From positions 38,874,001 through 38,938,000 of the forward strand of contig OY292278.1 in NCBI GenBank assembly GCA_958496175.1: a stretch of DNA of 64,000 nt. The letters are read 5' to 3'. Below the pieces are notes generated by a model. The model worked only from the letters and a program-made list of their open reading frames with translations. It made no database searches and was not told the DNA's origin. This document shows, piece by piece, positions 22,531 through 33,514 of this stretch; position 1 is the first letter of the stretch; every line of letters starts with the position of its first letter. The translations under genes and the position numbers were made by a program. Source of the DNA: Sisyra terminalis (Eukaryota; Arthropoda; Insecta; Neuroptera; Sisyridae).

Positions 22531-23831
22531 AGGATCATTTATCAATGTCGGACCAGTCTTTTTACGTTCCCAAAGAAAAGTAAATATAAAGAACAATAGC
22601 TTTTTGAAAAATCGATTTTTCCTTTTGTTGCTTTATACTTTTTTAACATTCTTCGCTATATCTATGTGGAAGAAGAAAAACTTGATACTATTCGAAAAGT
22701 TTTGACAGGAAAAATCCGGATTTCAGTGCTTGTTTCAAACACAATGGAATGATTTTCCATGAATATTAAAAAAAAGAAGTAAATATTCTATAACTTAAAT
22801 ATTTCCTTTGACTGTTATGATTAAATAAGGCCATAGTTGGAAAAAACCAATCAAAGCATTTATATTATCACAATATTTATCTTTAACGATCCCAACCGTT
22901 TCCTTACGTTTAAACACTTCTATTTCTTTTGCTTTTAAAAAAGCTCTTAATTTTATTGATCATTCTCACTAAAAACTTAAATTTTATTTGATGATAATTT
23001 TGACTCTTTAAATACAAAATATACATGCTCCACTTATACAATGCTCTAAAGAGTTTAATGTTTTAAATGAAACCAATTGTGGTACAAAAAAAAAATCACC
23101 ATTTTTCCAATAGGATGGGAAAATCTATATATCTTATGCTCTTAATGATTTCATATTTTGAGAGAAACTGGTAAAGAAAACCATGCATTAATATAGAAAA
23201 AAAATAAGATTCAGACATTTGCGATGAAGTAAAATGTAAAAAAGTGGAGTAAATTTTATAATTTGAATAATTGCATCAGAAAATTTTAAAAAAAATACCC
23301 GGTAAAGGTATAAGTAAGCATTTTTAATAAATAAATCTCAAACCATATAAGATGAAAAATGTTTAAGTTGATTTAATTGGTAAAACTGTTTATATATTCA
23401 AATTTGTAACCAACTTTAACTAACTCTTGCTTTTTAGGGTTCTGTCGTAAAAAATTAACTCTTATAATAGCATCATACTTGTCTGTTCTTTGCATAAAGC
23501 CCTTTTACTCGAAGACTTTTACCAATTAAAGATGAAATTGGAGAAAAAGGTGTAATATATGTAAAAAGAAACGATCATAAAAATTAAATAAAAAAAAGAA
23601 AGTACTCTAGTACCTCATCTATAAGCAGGGGATGAAAAATTATTTTACAATGCACATAAGTAAGTAAAATGTCATTAGGTAAGCCTTCAAATTGGTAACG
23701 AAGTTTTGAAACAATTTTTTCACTTTAAACCAAAAGTTTGAGGTATCTATGGTCGCAATGTTTTTCAAAGTCCCCTCTTCTTAATTTAAATATATGAGGA
23801 AAACTAAGGCAGAAAGTAAAGGGATAAAAAT
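22531..23831. other. unannotated AT-rich stretch
   Basis: No gene, RNA or mobile element is recognised. Open frames are short and lack family resemblance. Confidence 0.4.
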
Positions 23832-24388
23832 AAGGTAAACTTAAGATGGGTACCAGGCCACAAAGGTATCAAAAGTAATGAAAAGGCTAACCCCTTTGCC
23901 CGGAAAGGATCTCAATCTCATTTCACAGGCCCAAAGCTAGTACTTGGAGTTACAAGATCGACAGTGTAAAATACCATCCAGGAAAGGGTTTACAAAAATT
24001 ACTGCATAACAAGGAAGAACACTACTGGATAAAAGCTCAGTAAAAGGATGATAGAAAAACCATCACAAAAACTAACTACTGAAATACTTAGTCTTACAAG
24101 AAAACAGGTCAGAGTGGTAACGGGGCTACTAACCGACCACTGTGGAATTAAAAAGCACCGGCATACAATGAAATTACATGTGGATGACCCAAAATGCAGG
24201 TTCTTCTTCGACTTCAACTTCAACTTCAGGAAGAGGATAAAACTGTTTTTCACGTTCTAAGGAAATGTGGTGCTCTGAATGATTGGAGAAATGAGGAACT
24301 GGGGATTACAAACCCTGGAATTGAAATTATCAAAAAGCACCTAGTGCGACGAGTGCCGAGGTTCGCCCAGCTGTTTGGTCTTAAATAG
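23832..24388 (+). pseudogene. RNase H LINE ORF2 C-terminus
   Basis: Frame 23832 onward reads LRWVPGHKGIKSNEKANPFA, the end of a LINE ribonuclease H domain (WVPGH-G-x-NE-A-x-A). After stops it resumes at 24048 with the post-RNase H tail (LTRKQVRVVTGLLTDHCGIK, then HVDDPKCRF). It shifts frame near 24200 and continues EEDKTVFHVLRKCGALNDW to a stop at 24386-24388. A run of TTC-rich triplets (TTCTTCTTCGACTTCAACTT) at the frameshift replaces the expected Cys codon and may be a microsatellite expansion. The RNase H would remove RNA during retrotransposition. The upstream RT is absent: this is a 5'-truncated, decayed copy. Related LINE clades with RNase H include I- and LOA-like elements; I cannot choose. 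Confidence 0.8.
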
Positions 24389-24482
24389 GTGAAGTAGGGA
24401 CTCAGAAAGTACAATAAGCTCTTAGGTTACATTGTTGAGACTCAACTAATCCTTCATTCTGGGAAACCCAATTTAAAAAAAA
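24389..24482 (+). mobile_element. LINE 3' UTR and short A-rich tail
   Basis: The non-coding tail following the RNase H LINE stop ends in CCCAATTTAAAAAAAAGG, a short A-rich end. No target duplication could be paired because the 5' end is undefined. Confidence 0.4.
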
Positions 24483-24982
24483 GGATAAGAAAACTTATAT
24501 ACTTCTAAAGATTTAATGGTTTGAATAAAATAAGTACTGCAATTGTTGGAAAAAAAATCCTTAATAGAGATTATGTATATTTCATTGCACATAAAACTAT
24601 CTAAAGATTTTTTTAAATTGATCTAAGAAGTTCTATTTCAACTGTTTTCAATGATATGTTAGTAGTAAGACTTATTATAGTTAGCATTAATTTCAAGTTA
24701 CAGCCATAATGTTTTGGGGATGGAGATCTAAGCCCAAAGGCGGAGAAATTTTTCAAGAATCAACGGCAAAGGATGCTAAATTCAAAGAGGAGACCACCGT
24801 ATTAAAGGTTCCAGTGACATCTCTAGTAACAACAACAATCATGAAAATTTTTTTCGAGAAAATTCTGGCTCGGTTTTCCTTCGGCTTGTCGAGAGGGGAC
24901 CACTCGAAAATCTTTATTAGTTTGGAGGAAGACCGAAGAAAATCTAGGAGAAATCCAAAGCAAGTCGCTATATAGTGTACAC

Positions 24983-25326
24983 CAGGGGTAGGCTAACTTA
25001 ATACTGGTATGATCGTCAATAATTTTTCTTTTTATACACGATCGACTTCAATACGTGAGTTAAATTAAAAACAAATAAAAATTTAATAATGGTTCTTAAT
25101 GGTAGTAATAAGTAATGGGGAGAAAAAGAGGACCAGAAGTAGGTTCATTGATTTTACTATTTTGTGCAATGTGATTTATGTTTTGGATTAATTTTTAAAT
25201 GTAGATTAAAATGGGTTTAACTTTGTTTCATTGTTTAAAAGATTGGAAATTAATCTATTTAATTATGTATAATGTCTGCGATCGACTGTTGAACTGTTCG
25301 CGATCGACCGTTTGCCCCCCCCCCTG
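24983..25326. mobile_element. hAT-type MITE
   Basis: It begins CAGGGGTAGGCTAAC and ends GTTTGCCCCCCCCCCTG (inverted CAGGGG...GCAAAC), the classic hAT terminal pattern. Subterminal copies of GATCGACT / CGATCGAC occur at both ends. The flanking octamers GTGTACAC (24975-24982) and GCTTATAC (25327-25334) match at five of eight positions, which fits a decayed 8-bp target duplication. It is 344 bp long and does not encode a transposase. Confidence 0.7.
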
Positions 25327-25899
25327 GCTTATACCAACCCTTTGGGTTGATAAACTAGAAAAAAAAGATTTTTTTTTAACACATTTGGTTTATTTTTTAA
25401 GATATTTTTGTGCTCTAAAATATTGCAAATCAATAAACCTATAATTTTGAGGCATAAATTAAAAAAGAATATTAGCTAATTAAGTTGAAATCAACGAGGG
25501 AAAAGCAATCAAATTTGGTCCTAATTTTGCGCGGAAAAAATTATCCTTCATTTAAATCAATTCTTCTAAATTTGTAATATTTCCAATTAAATCAACTTCT
25601 AGATTATAAAGTACGAGTTTTGACCGAACATATAACAATAGACATGAAATGACTTCTACGACAAATATATTTTCTTAATGATTTCTTAAACTTGAACTTT
25701 GGAGAACAGGACTTTTGGAAATTTGGATGAATCTTAAATTTGAATAAATATGTAAAAAAAAAATGATTTCGTTAATCATAAAATGATTATAATTTAACTA
25801 TATGGGTGAGAAAGCTCTCTGTGTTTTTTCACTTTTAGCGTTTGGAGCTTTACGCAAAAGTGACTTTTGAATTATTTATGTGGAGTAAAACGAAAAGAA
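25327..25899. other. unannotated AT-rich stretch
   Basis: Nothing recognisable is seen between the hAT MITE and the higher-complexity island. Confidence 0.4.
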
Positions 25900-26700
25900 A
25901 AATCAAGTGGGACATAATGTCATGTCGGTGGTTGTTTTGCCAACAAAAATAATTTTTCTCTTTGAGCTGAAAAGGGTATGATGGCAGTGATGCTGTTGAT
26001 GACGATGTGACAGTCCTTTAATTTACATGTCAGAAAAAAGGGTGGAAAAATTACACAGCAAAACGTTGTCGTGTCATTTATATCCCTTTGGTCACAGTTA
26101 ATATTGTAATAAACTACGCACCCACAAAAAATGGGCCATCTCGAAGAAAATTTAATATCGCCACCCCCCGAAATATTCACAGTATTTACCTAAAGTTGTT
26201 ATAATTATTGACGCGGCCTTGCCATGCCGTTATCAGTGCTTTTTTTTAATTTCAAGGGAAATTAAACGGGATGAGAAATGTAATTTTAATTGCTTTTTCT
26301 CGCTTTGGCCCGTTTTTCCCCATGCATTCTCCGATTTGGGGATGGTTGAGATTGAAATTATTTTATTGTTGTTGTTGCTGTTGTCGTTGAAGTAGACGGT
26401 AAAGTTTCCGTCATCGCCAATTTCGTGAACGATCAAATTCTCAACTTGAAATTGTTTCACTTTTTCAAAACGGTTTTTGATAGTTCGGGAATGGGATGGA
26501 GGCTACGGGGATCGAAGAAGAAAGTTTTAACTTTGCCACCATAAAACGATAAAACTTTTTATCCCAATGTCTGTCTGTCGCTTTCTTTTAAATAAAGCAC
26601 TTCTCCACTACTATTTTTTTCTTTCTTTCTTTCTTTCGTTGGCAATAAATCGGGCCGGAGCTTTTCATACCCAAAATGATTGCGACAAGAATCAATAAGT
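25900..26700. promoter_or_regulatory. candidate conserved noncoding island
   Basis: Non-repetitive sequence of higher complexity without a convincing open frame. Recognisable words are GTGACAGTCCTTTAATTTAC, ACGCGGCCTTGCCATGCCG and ACCATAAAACGATAAAAC (Hox/Cad-like TTTATCG and TTTATGG). A short imperfect GTTGTTGTTGCTGTTGTC run lies near 26367 and a TTTCTTTC run near 26610. The regulatory role is inferred from composition only. Confidence 0.25.
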
Positions 26701-26964
26701 GTCTCAACTCTTTAATGTACGTCTGCTGTAATGTACGATTAAAAGGTTATGTTTTTAATGTTTTGAAAATAACCGTGGATATTTTCCTTTTTGCTTTCCT
26801 TTCTTTTTTTTTCTGTACGATCTCTATTTGAAAATATAAAAGATAGTTCTGACACTGACAGGGATACAATGTAGTGTGTTCTTGTTAACTTGAATATGAT
26901 TGATGTCGTTTTGAGGAAGAAACATTGGAACATGAAGACGCTCCCATCCCTAAAAGTATTTTAT

Positions 26965-28800
26965 AGTTAAACTCTATTTGGTTATTTTTCAAATAAGGAA
27001 GCGACAGGATAATGTCTTATGACGTCAATAAGATAGAGAAAAACAAAAACAAATCATTCTTAATATCAATACAAATATATAAGAACAATAAAGCGGAGCT
27101 TTTACTTACAGCTTTGGCACGTAAAACAATTTTATAATAATTTTTTTACCCCAAATTTTAATAAAATAAGAAACGAATTTTTAATAGTTGTTAAGCTACT
27201 TATTACCATTTTAAAGCTCTAGGGTAAATGAATATTTGTAAGCCAAAGCGTCTTTGACTCCAAATTATTCATTATTTGGCTGGTTTAATTCTTTTACTGC
27301 AAATAATATTGAAACTGTGCCCTAGGGTGATTTTTTTTTTACTTTTTTTGGTCCCATCGTGAAATTTTGTTGGAAATACCAAAAAAAAAAAAATCCCTGA
27401 AAGTTTGAGCCCTTAATATTAATTTTAAGTCCTCAACCAAGACGTGTAAAGATTTTCCATTGAAAATACACGGAAACTCTGATTTTTTATTTTTAAATTT
27501 CTATATCTCAGCGGCATTTCATGGAATCGCTTTTACCGAAGATGGTTTTTTCTCAAAATTAAACGCTCTACAAAAGTGCCATTGCGTCAAAGTCGTAACT
27601 CTCACCGGTGAGGTAGTACGGGCCCCTGAACCTGATTTTTTCATAAAATTCGCGTTTTTTTGCATTTATCTCGTAAATAAGAAGAGCTATGGAAAAATTA
27701 TAAATGAAAAACTTGTAGAGAATTTGATTTCCTACAAAAAAGTTCTTGTAGACCAAATCGCGAAGATCAATATTAAACGAGATATTAAGCCTTGAATTTT
27801 ATGGAAAAATCAGGTTCAGTGGCCCGTACTACCTCACCGGTGTGAGTTACGACTTTGTCGCAATGGGCACTTTTGTAGAGCGTTTAATTCTGAGAAAAAA
27901 CCATCTTCGGTAAAAGCGATCCCATGAAATGCCGCTGAGATATAGAAATTTAAAAATAAAAATCAGAGTTTCCGTGTATTTTCAATGGGAAATCTTTACA
28001 CGTCTTGGTCGAGGACTTAAAATTAATATTAAGGGCTCGAACTTTCAGAGAATTTTTTTTTTGGGATTTCCAACAAAATTTCACGATGGGACCAAAAAAA
28101 AAGAAAAGTCAAAAAAAAAAAATCACCCTACTGTGCCCATTATTTAAATTTCTGTAATATATATTATTTAACAGTTAAACTCCATTTGGTTATTTTTCAA
28201 ATAAGGAAGCGACAGGATAATGTCTTATGACGTCAATAAGATAGAGAAAAACAAGAACCAATAATTCTTAATATCAATACAAATATATAAAAACAATAAA
28301 ACGGAGCTTTGGTACGTTGAACAATTTTAAAATAATTATTTTACCTCAAATTTTAATAAAATAAGAAACGAATTTCAATAGTTGTTAAGCCACTTATTAC
28401 CATTTGAGAGCTCTAGAGTTTATGAATTTTTGTAAACCGAAGCTAGATGACACCAAATTCCTCATTATTAGGCAAATTTAATTCTTTTGTTGCTAATAAT
28501 ATTCAAATAGTCCCCATTGGTTAAATTTCCTTAACATATAATATTGTATTAAAGTTTTGCTTCGAATGGTCTTAATGTAAGAAGGGAACTTAAGTGCAAA
28601 GGAAGTTCCAATCAAATAACACTTAAAGGCTGGTTTGATTTTTTTACTGCAAATAACATTCAAACTGTACCCAATATTTAAATTTCTATAGTATATAATA
28701 TTGTATTAACGTTTAACTTCGAAAGTTCATAACTAATGCAAGAAGAGAATTTGTGTGCAAAAGAAGTTCCAATCAAATAAGACTTTAAATTGGGGATTTA
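26965..28800. repeat. tandem duplication unit (about 390 bp, then about 160 bp)
   Basis: AGTTAAACTC(T/C)ATTTGG and GAAGCGACAGGATAATGTC recur at 26965 and 28173, with the following 350 bp clearly homologous. A shorter sub-unit repeats once more: CTGGTTTGATTTTTTTACTG at 28627 corresponds to CTGGTTTAATTCTTTTACTG at 27279, and GAAGTTCCAATCAAATAA recurs near 28601 and 28761. The first copy is split by the 808-bp foldback element; the third preserves its empty target site. Noncoding. Confidence 0.85.
27323..28130. mobile_element. long-arm foldback DNA element with perfect 8-bp target duplication
   Basis: Inverted arms run 27323-27651 and 27794-28130 with a 142-bp spacer. They start TAGGGTGATTTTTTTT and end AAAAATCACCCTA. 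CTGTGCCC flanks both ends exactly (27315-27322 and 28131-28138). The tandem sister sequence at 28650 reads AACTGTACCCAATATTTAAA with no insertion and only one CTGTACCC, confirming the insertion and an 8-bp duplication. The TAGGG start and 8-bp duplication suggest hAT; P or another superfamily is not excluded. The 111-residue open frame inside has no recognisable domain. Confidence 0.9.
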
Positions 28801-29449
28801 TTGTAACAGTTACATTGTGCAATGGTGAAGAAATCAAGAGATGCACCAGTAACTAGTATTAAGGATGAATGGTCAACGCAAAATGGGATATGTGCCAACA
28901 ACTGATTAGAACAGACCAGAAACGTTTTTGTTGAGAAATTGAAAACGTTTTCTTGTTGGAATTTAGCAGCCTGATATTAAGTAGGACATTAGCGAAGCAC
29001 TAAAATTTGCCGAGTGCTTTCTGTAAAGTGAAGCCAAGATAGGATATTTACGGAAGTATGCAGGAATAAAATTGAAGCATTTGAGATGGTTTTATGAAGT
29101 ATGATAATTAAGAGAAATTTATAAAGAAATTCAATCATTTAAGAAACATCTTCTAATGCATGAATATTGGAACCGAAATCCAATTAAAAAGGAACAAAAA
29201 AATAAACAATTTTCATTTACAAGCCTTCTTTTTGAGATTTTGGTCAATGTTAAAGTCCAATCTATCTTCTTATTAATTATTTATTCGTCTTTATCATTCG
29301 ACTAAATAATATTCGTTTAAATCACTCCACTTATTTTCACAACCCAGTCACTCTTATCTAATGTGAATTTTAATAGTTTAATTTTTGAAGTATCGAAATA
29401 GCGTAATTTAAATTAATTTTTAGAAGATTTATCAAATGTATCAAAATAA
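28801..29449. other. unannotated stretch
   Basis: No gene or element is recognised. Sequence complexity is slightly higher around 28820-29040, but frames are broken. Confidence 0.4.
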
Positions 29450-29462
29450 TAATAGGCAAAAA

Positions 29463-29626
29463 GCCTACTGGTGGCTGAGTGGTCCAAGTGACCATTTCAA
29501 AACTGATAGGTGTTGGGTTCGAATCACGCATAGAAAAAAATTTCAATGTTTTTTTTTTTTACGAATTTCTATTAACCCTAGAGGCGTTAAAGACTTTGGT
29601 AGTTACAAAACGATATAAAACAACTC
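29463..29626 (+). mobile_element. tRNA-derived SINE with perfect 13-bp target duplication
   Basis: Box A-like TGGCTGAGTGGTCC (29472) and box B-like GGTTCGAATCA (29515) mark a Pol III promoter derived from a Leu/Ser-type tRNA. A noncoding body follows, with a T-run, CCTAGAGGCGTTAAAG and a short A-rich end. TAATAGGCAAAAA flanks the element exactly (29450-29462 and 29627-29639), the signature of LINE-driven target-primed insertion. The perfect duplication suggests a recent insertion. A truncated older relative lies at 4300-4412 on the minus strand. The open frame across it is chance. Confidence 0.92.
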
Positions 29627-29654
29627 TAATAGGCAAAAATATGTAATTTGTATT

Positions 29655-30325
29655 TATGTCGGCAAAGACAGAGAACAAAGATAATAAACCCATATATATG
29701 AGTGAAGTACAATCATTGTTTCAATTTTGAACAAACTGTTCGTTGTCATAGTTTCAACTATCATTTTGGTTTCATCTAATTACTAAATTTTACCATTTTT
29801 CACCGAGAAGAGAGACTTATAAAGAAGTTAAATTCAATGTTTAAATATGAACAAAATTTGGACTAACATGTCGGTAAGTCTCAGGAGAGTTTTTGTTAGA
29901 CCACCGCTAGTTTTCGCTGAACAAAATTTCCTTTGCTCAAAGATAATTCATTTTCCCGTAGATCAAGCACATCAGCGGAAATAAGAACCATTATGATCCA
30001 ATTTTTTCTCAAAAATTCAATCAAAATCCATTAAAAATACAATAAAATTAGCTCATGTCTCTTTAAGGGACGTCAATATCTGGTAACTTTGCAAATTTTA
30101 CATTGTTTTTAGTGTAATTTGCGGATTAATTGGATTATGATGGTTCTGATCCATGAGAATACCGATAGTTTGGTACATCGATTACCTAACAGAAGCTCTG
30201 AGATTTCCCGACATATATGTCCAAATTTCTTTCATATCAGTTGAACTTCTACGTAAGTCTCTCTTATATGATTTTTCAATTGTGTCAATGTTGAGCTGTA
30301 GATATTTCACGGGAAGTTACTAATA
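29655..30325 (+). repeat. dispersed repeat copy with nested MITE
   Basis: Shares GGCAAAGACAGAGAACAAAG, TTGTCAT(A/T)GTTTCAACT and TATTTCACGGGAAGTTACTA with copies at 48264-48450 (plus) and 10290-10500 (minus). Compared with the 48-kb copy it contains about 430 bp of additional DNA, including the MITE at 29984-30150. Family unknown. Confidence 0.5.
29984..30150. mobile_element. small inverted-repeat MITE, copy A
   Basis: AGAACCATTATGATCCAATT at the left is matched by AATTGGATTATGATGGTTCT at the right (18 of 20 paired). A second copy at 62165-62328 has the same TIRs and internal words (AAAATTCAATCAAAATCCA, GTCAATATCTGGTAAC). It is about 165 bp long and noncoding. The target duplication is unclear. 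Confidence 0.65.
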
Positions 30326-30479
30326 AAAATATCATATTCATATGTTGAATGTATATTTATAAAACTAGTACAATTTCGATGATTGTTCTAGTGATATTTT
30401 CGATAGGTTTTCGTTGACAACGCTATAGATACAGATAAAGTCGGTAAATATCTATAGTCATTACCAGATCTCTGGAACG

Positions 30480-31191
30480 CTAATTTTTAATGACCTGTCT
30501 ACCGATATTTTATTTCCAGTTTTTAACATTTAACACGTAACAGTTCGCGAGTGGAGGGGAAGAGAAATGAGTTTTTATTGCGATGATGAAGAGCTTTAAT
30601 GAAAATTCAACGGTGAGACCAGTGAAAAGTTTCGAACAAATGAACGTTCCAAAAAAAAAAAACAAAAAACAAACGATGGCGATTTGAAACAAAAGATTGT
30701 AATTTATAGACGTGGGTGGGAGAAATTAGGTTAGTAATGCGAGCTATAGTCTCTTTATTCGAGTTTTTAAATATTTTTCTTTATGGAATTATGAAACGAA
30801 AAAAAATGGCTTTCATGTTGAATATATAAAACTTGTTGATGGAATAATTTTTTCAATTACATTCATAAATAAAATTTAGCTTCGTTTTTTGTTCCTCTCT
30901 ACTTTGCTTTATTTATTTGCGCGTGTATGTCTGTATTTATTCGCTTCATTTTTATTAACCGAAAACACAGAAATGAAAATCTCATTTTCTTCCCTTTTTT
31001 GCCGCGTCCTCGCCGTCGTCTTCTCATTGTGTGCAGCTTTACGCTTTACAGCATCGTTAATTTAAACTAGAATATAAGTAGTTTATTTAAAGTGCGCTAC
31101 TGGAATGCAACCGTGTGCACTAAATAAATTGTGCATCCAAGAAATATGCAGTAAAATAAATTTCTGAGGCGATCCCACTCACTCGAAAATC

Positions 31192-31222
<31 letters not shown>

Positions 31223-31260
31223 GTACCTTTAGAATTTTCACTCGTACATTGCATAGATAA
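30480..31260. promoter_or_regulatory. candidate conserved noncoding island with (TA)n
   Basis: Non-repetitive, higher-complexity sequence containing GCCGCGTCCTCGCCGTCGTC (31002), GTGTGCAGCTTTACGCTTTA and GTGCGCTACTGGAATGCAAC. It ends in an ATATAT/CATATATAT microsatellite at 31192-31223. No convincing exon is seen. The regulatory nature is inferred. Confidence 0.25.
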
Positions 31261-31984
31261 CAGAAACTTTTCAACTAAATTAAATTGTATAAATCACATT
31301 TATTAATTAAATTTATTTGCTTTGCTGGTACAGAAAGGATTCTTCAAACGGCCCGAAGATACTTTATACTTTTTAATAAGAAGCCCTACATATATATGAT
31401 ACATCGGGCAATGTATTGGACTGCAAATATTGGAAATACATATAACGAAATGCAGCGATGTATTTGCAGATATACTGCAAGCGTGCAATGAGAATTATAT
31501 TTTATTTATATTGATTTTGAGTTTTCATTCGATGTTTTCCTTTTGTAAAAGGTTATATAGGAGAGAAAACGTATTGAAGATCCTACAACCTGTTCTGCAT
31601 GAATCGTTTATAAAGCAAAAAATATAGATAGTTAAATAGAAAAAGGTAAATAATATTTTTTATTTTTTACGTTTAATGTATTTGAAAAATTGTAAGATGT
31701 ATCATTGCAGTCTATTTAAAACTTTAGTAACTTTTTCATATTTTAAAGGTCGCCTTATGACGTGGAAAAATTCATGAAGTTGAATATAGGGTTCTAAATT
31801 ATATAAGTTTATTTTATTTTTATCCTATCCGGAAGTATTTTGGAGGACATTTTACATTTTATTTTAGTTTACGGTGAATAAGAACCTGTGAAAACATAAT
31901 GGTCAAAGTTTTTATATAGATACTTTTTTTTTTAAGATTAGCAATCAGGTTAAAAAAACTTCGAGCTAATATATAGTCCCAGCT
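31261..31984. other. unannotated stretch
   Basis: Overlapping short frames on both strands near 31285-31627 have no family resemblance and are not called. No RNA or element is seen. Confidence 0.4.
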
Positions 31985-32960
31985 GGAGATTTTTGGCTCC
32001 AAATGGCATGATCAAGAAGTTCCCAGTGGAATTTCTTGAAAAATCTTCAAATGTTTTTATAAAGGTATTGCTGATCATTGGTAGATTAGCAGTGCACAGT
32101 AGGTAAAGCATAGAACCTAATGCACAGATTTGAGGAACATCTGATTTGATTTGGCAATAGCTAGAGACTTTGTCGTTAAGTCAAGTTGTAAATTGGTGAT
32201 TTTTCAGGTAAGATGATAAAAGTTTGTAATAAGTGGACACATACCTTATTATTTAGTATAGTAAACCATCCTTCTACACTATCAAAAGCCTGGTTTATGT
32301 CTAGGAGTACCAAAGTCTATGATATTGGCTACTTTGTGGCATTGTTGAAAAGTCAAGTGACCTTCCCAGAATCCAAATTGAAAGTTAAAAAGCTTTGAAA
32401 TTATTGGAAGAAGACTTATTGGGCGATTCAAAGATACAATATTTGGATTTTTCCCTGGTTTCTAAACCTACTTCTGCAATTTTTAATATTTCGGGCCAGA
32501 AATGTAGTCCAAATGTTACATTGAATGAATTGAGAATCATTATAATTGCTTTTTGTGGTAGCTTTTAGAATTTTGACACTAATCTGATCCACTACGGCTG
32601 TCTTTTAGTTATGGAGTAAACCGCGTTTTTTTAAATTTTTGGGGGTGAAAAACGAAGTTGAACGAAGTTTTGAAGGGGAAATCAGGAGTATTCAAGTCGC
32701 CCACAACTTCTTGGTTGATTGTATTAAGAGTAAATATCCTAGACAGGTGACTAGCGAATAGTTTAGACTTTTCTGTATCACTCCTTGCTCAGGGATTGGA
32801 TTAAACTGGTCTGGTTTTTGATTTTATTGGCTTTCATATTGAATTGTCGTACCTTTCTAGTCCTATATATCCTTGAGAGAGCTCTGTTGAAATTCTTGTA
32901 GTTTGATTTGGACTTCCTTCATCAGCCGGTAATATCTCCTTTTCAGCCTTACTGAAAAAA
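31985..32960 (-). pseudogene. Jockey-type LINE reverse transcriptase fragment
   Basis: The minus strand carries ordered RT motifs across several frames. VGLETREKSKYC then SPNKSSSNNF sits where IPKPGK and YRPISLLP belong; LFNFQFGFWEGHLTFQQCHK follows (family QFGFREGHST-QQ-HR), then DINQAFDSV (catalytic Asp box), DVPQICALGSMLYLLCTANL (family GVPQGSVLGP-LYLLYTAD), and TFEDFSRNST where FADD is expected. The catalytic FADD is mutated to FEDF and there are many stops, so the copy is dead. RT would copy the element's RNA at the target site. The order of motifs is intact, giving confidence in orientation. It lacks endonuclease and 3' end. Confidence 0.85.
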
Positions 32961-33156
32961 GGATAAAGTAGTTAAAATTTTGATAGAATTTGATGGAATT
33001 TTTTGTCAGAATAAGAAATCTTAATTTGGCTTAGTAAAAATAAAATCGTTACATTTCCTGATAACATCTTCAAGCCATAATAAGCTCCCATTGATGGGAG
33101 CAAGAGTCAATAATTTGTTGATCTTAATTTCTTAAATTTATTCTATTTCATAATAG

Positions 33157-33514
33157 TGTTACGTTTTTACGGTTATTTTATTTATTTTCACGAGTTCGTT
33201 AGGATTTGTTTCAGGACATAACATTAACACTATATTTTATTATAATATACAATTATTTGTTTATTTCAGTAACTGTTTTATTGGTTGTAACTGATAACTA
33301 ATTCGTAACTGTTCTGGCAACGGTCAATCGCTTTATTTATGTACCTATTAGTCACATCTGGAAGGTTCGAGACTGTTCCAAACACTTCTCATAGTTTCGA
33401 GTGTTTCTATTTATTTCTACCCCATAAAAGAATCTCAATGAGAGTGTTCTGGAACATTTTCCTTTTCTCTTCAACCTTATTGTTAGGTTTTTCGAACGTT
33501 GTAAGACCACAACA
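33157..33514 (+). mobile_element. possible solo LTR
   Basis: A 358-bp unit begins TGTTACGTTTTTACGG and ends GACCACAACA (TGTT...AACA inverted termini). It contains a TATA-like CCATAAAAG (33422-33430) and heat-shock-element-like motifs. No second LTR, primer-binding site or polyprotein is present. The flanking 4-mers ATAG and ATGA do not match, so the LTR call rests on overall layout only. Confidence 0.4.
33360..33379. promoter_or_regulatory. heat-shock-element-like motif cluster
   Basis: GGAAG GTTCG AGACT GTTCC forms four contiguous 5-bp HSF units (nGAAn/nTTCn) with a single mismatch (GAC for GAA). A second cluster GTTCT GGAAC ATTTT lies at 33446-33460. They bracket the TATA-like box at 33422-33430. 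HSF binding is inferred from the motif. Confidence 0.45.

Noticed and set aside
27460..27795. 111-codon frame as a host protein
   Set aside because: It lies in the arm and spacer of the foldback element, overlaps a minus-strand frame, and shows no domain.
29463..29540. tRNA gene
   Set aside because: Box A and B are present but the cloverleaf is not closed; flanking target duplications show it is a SINE.
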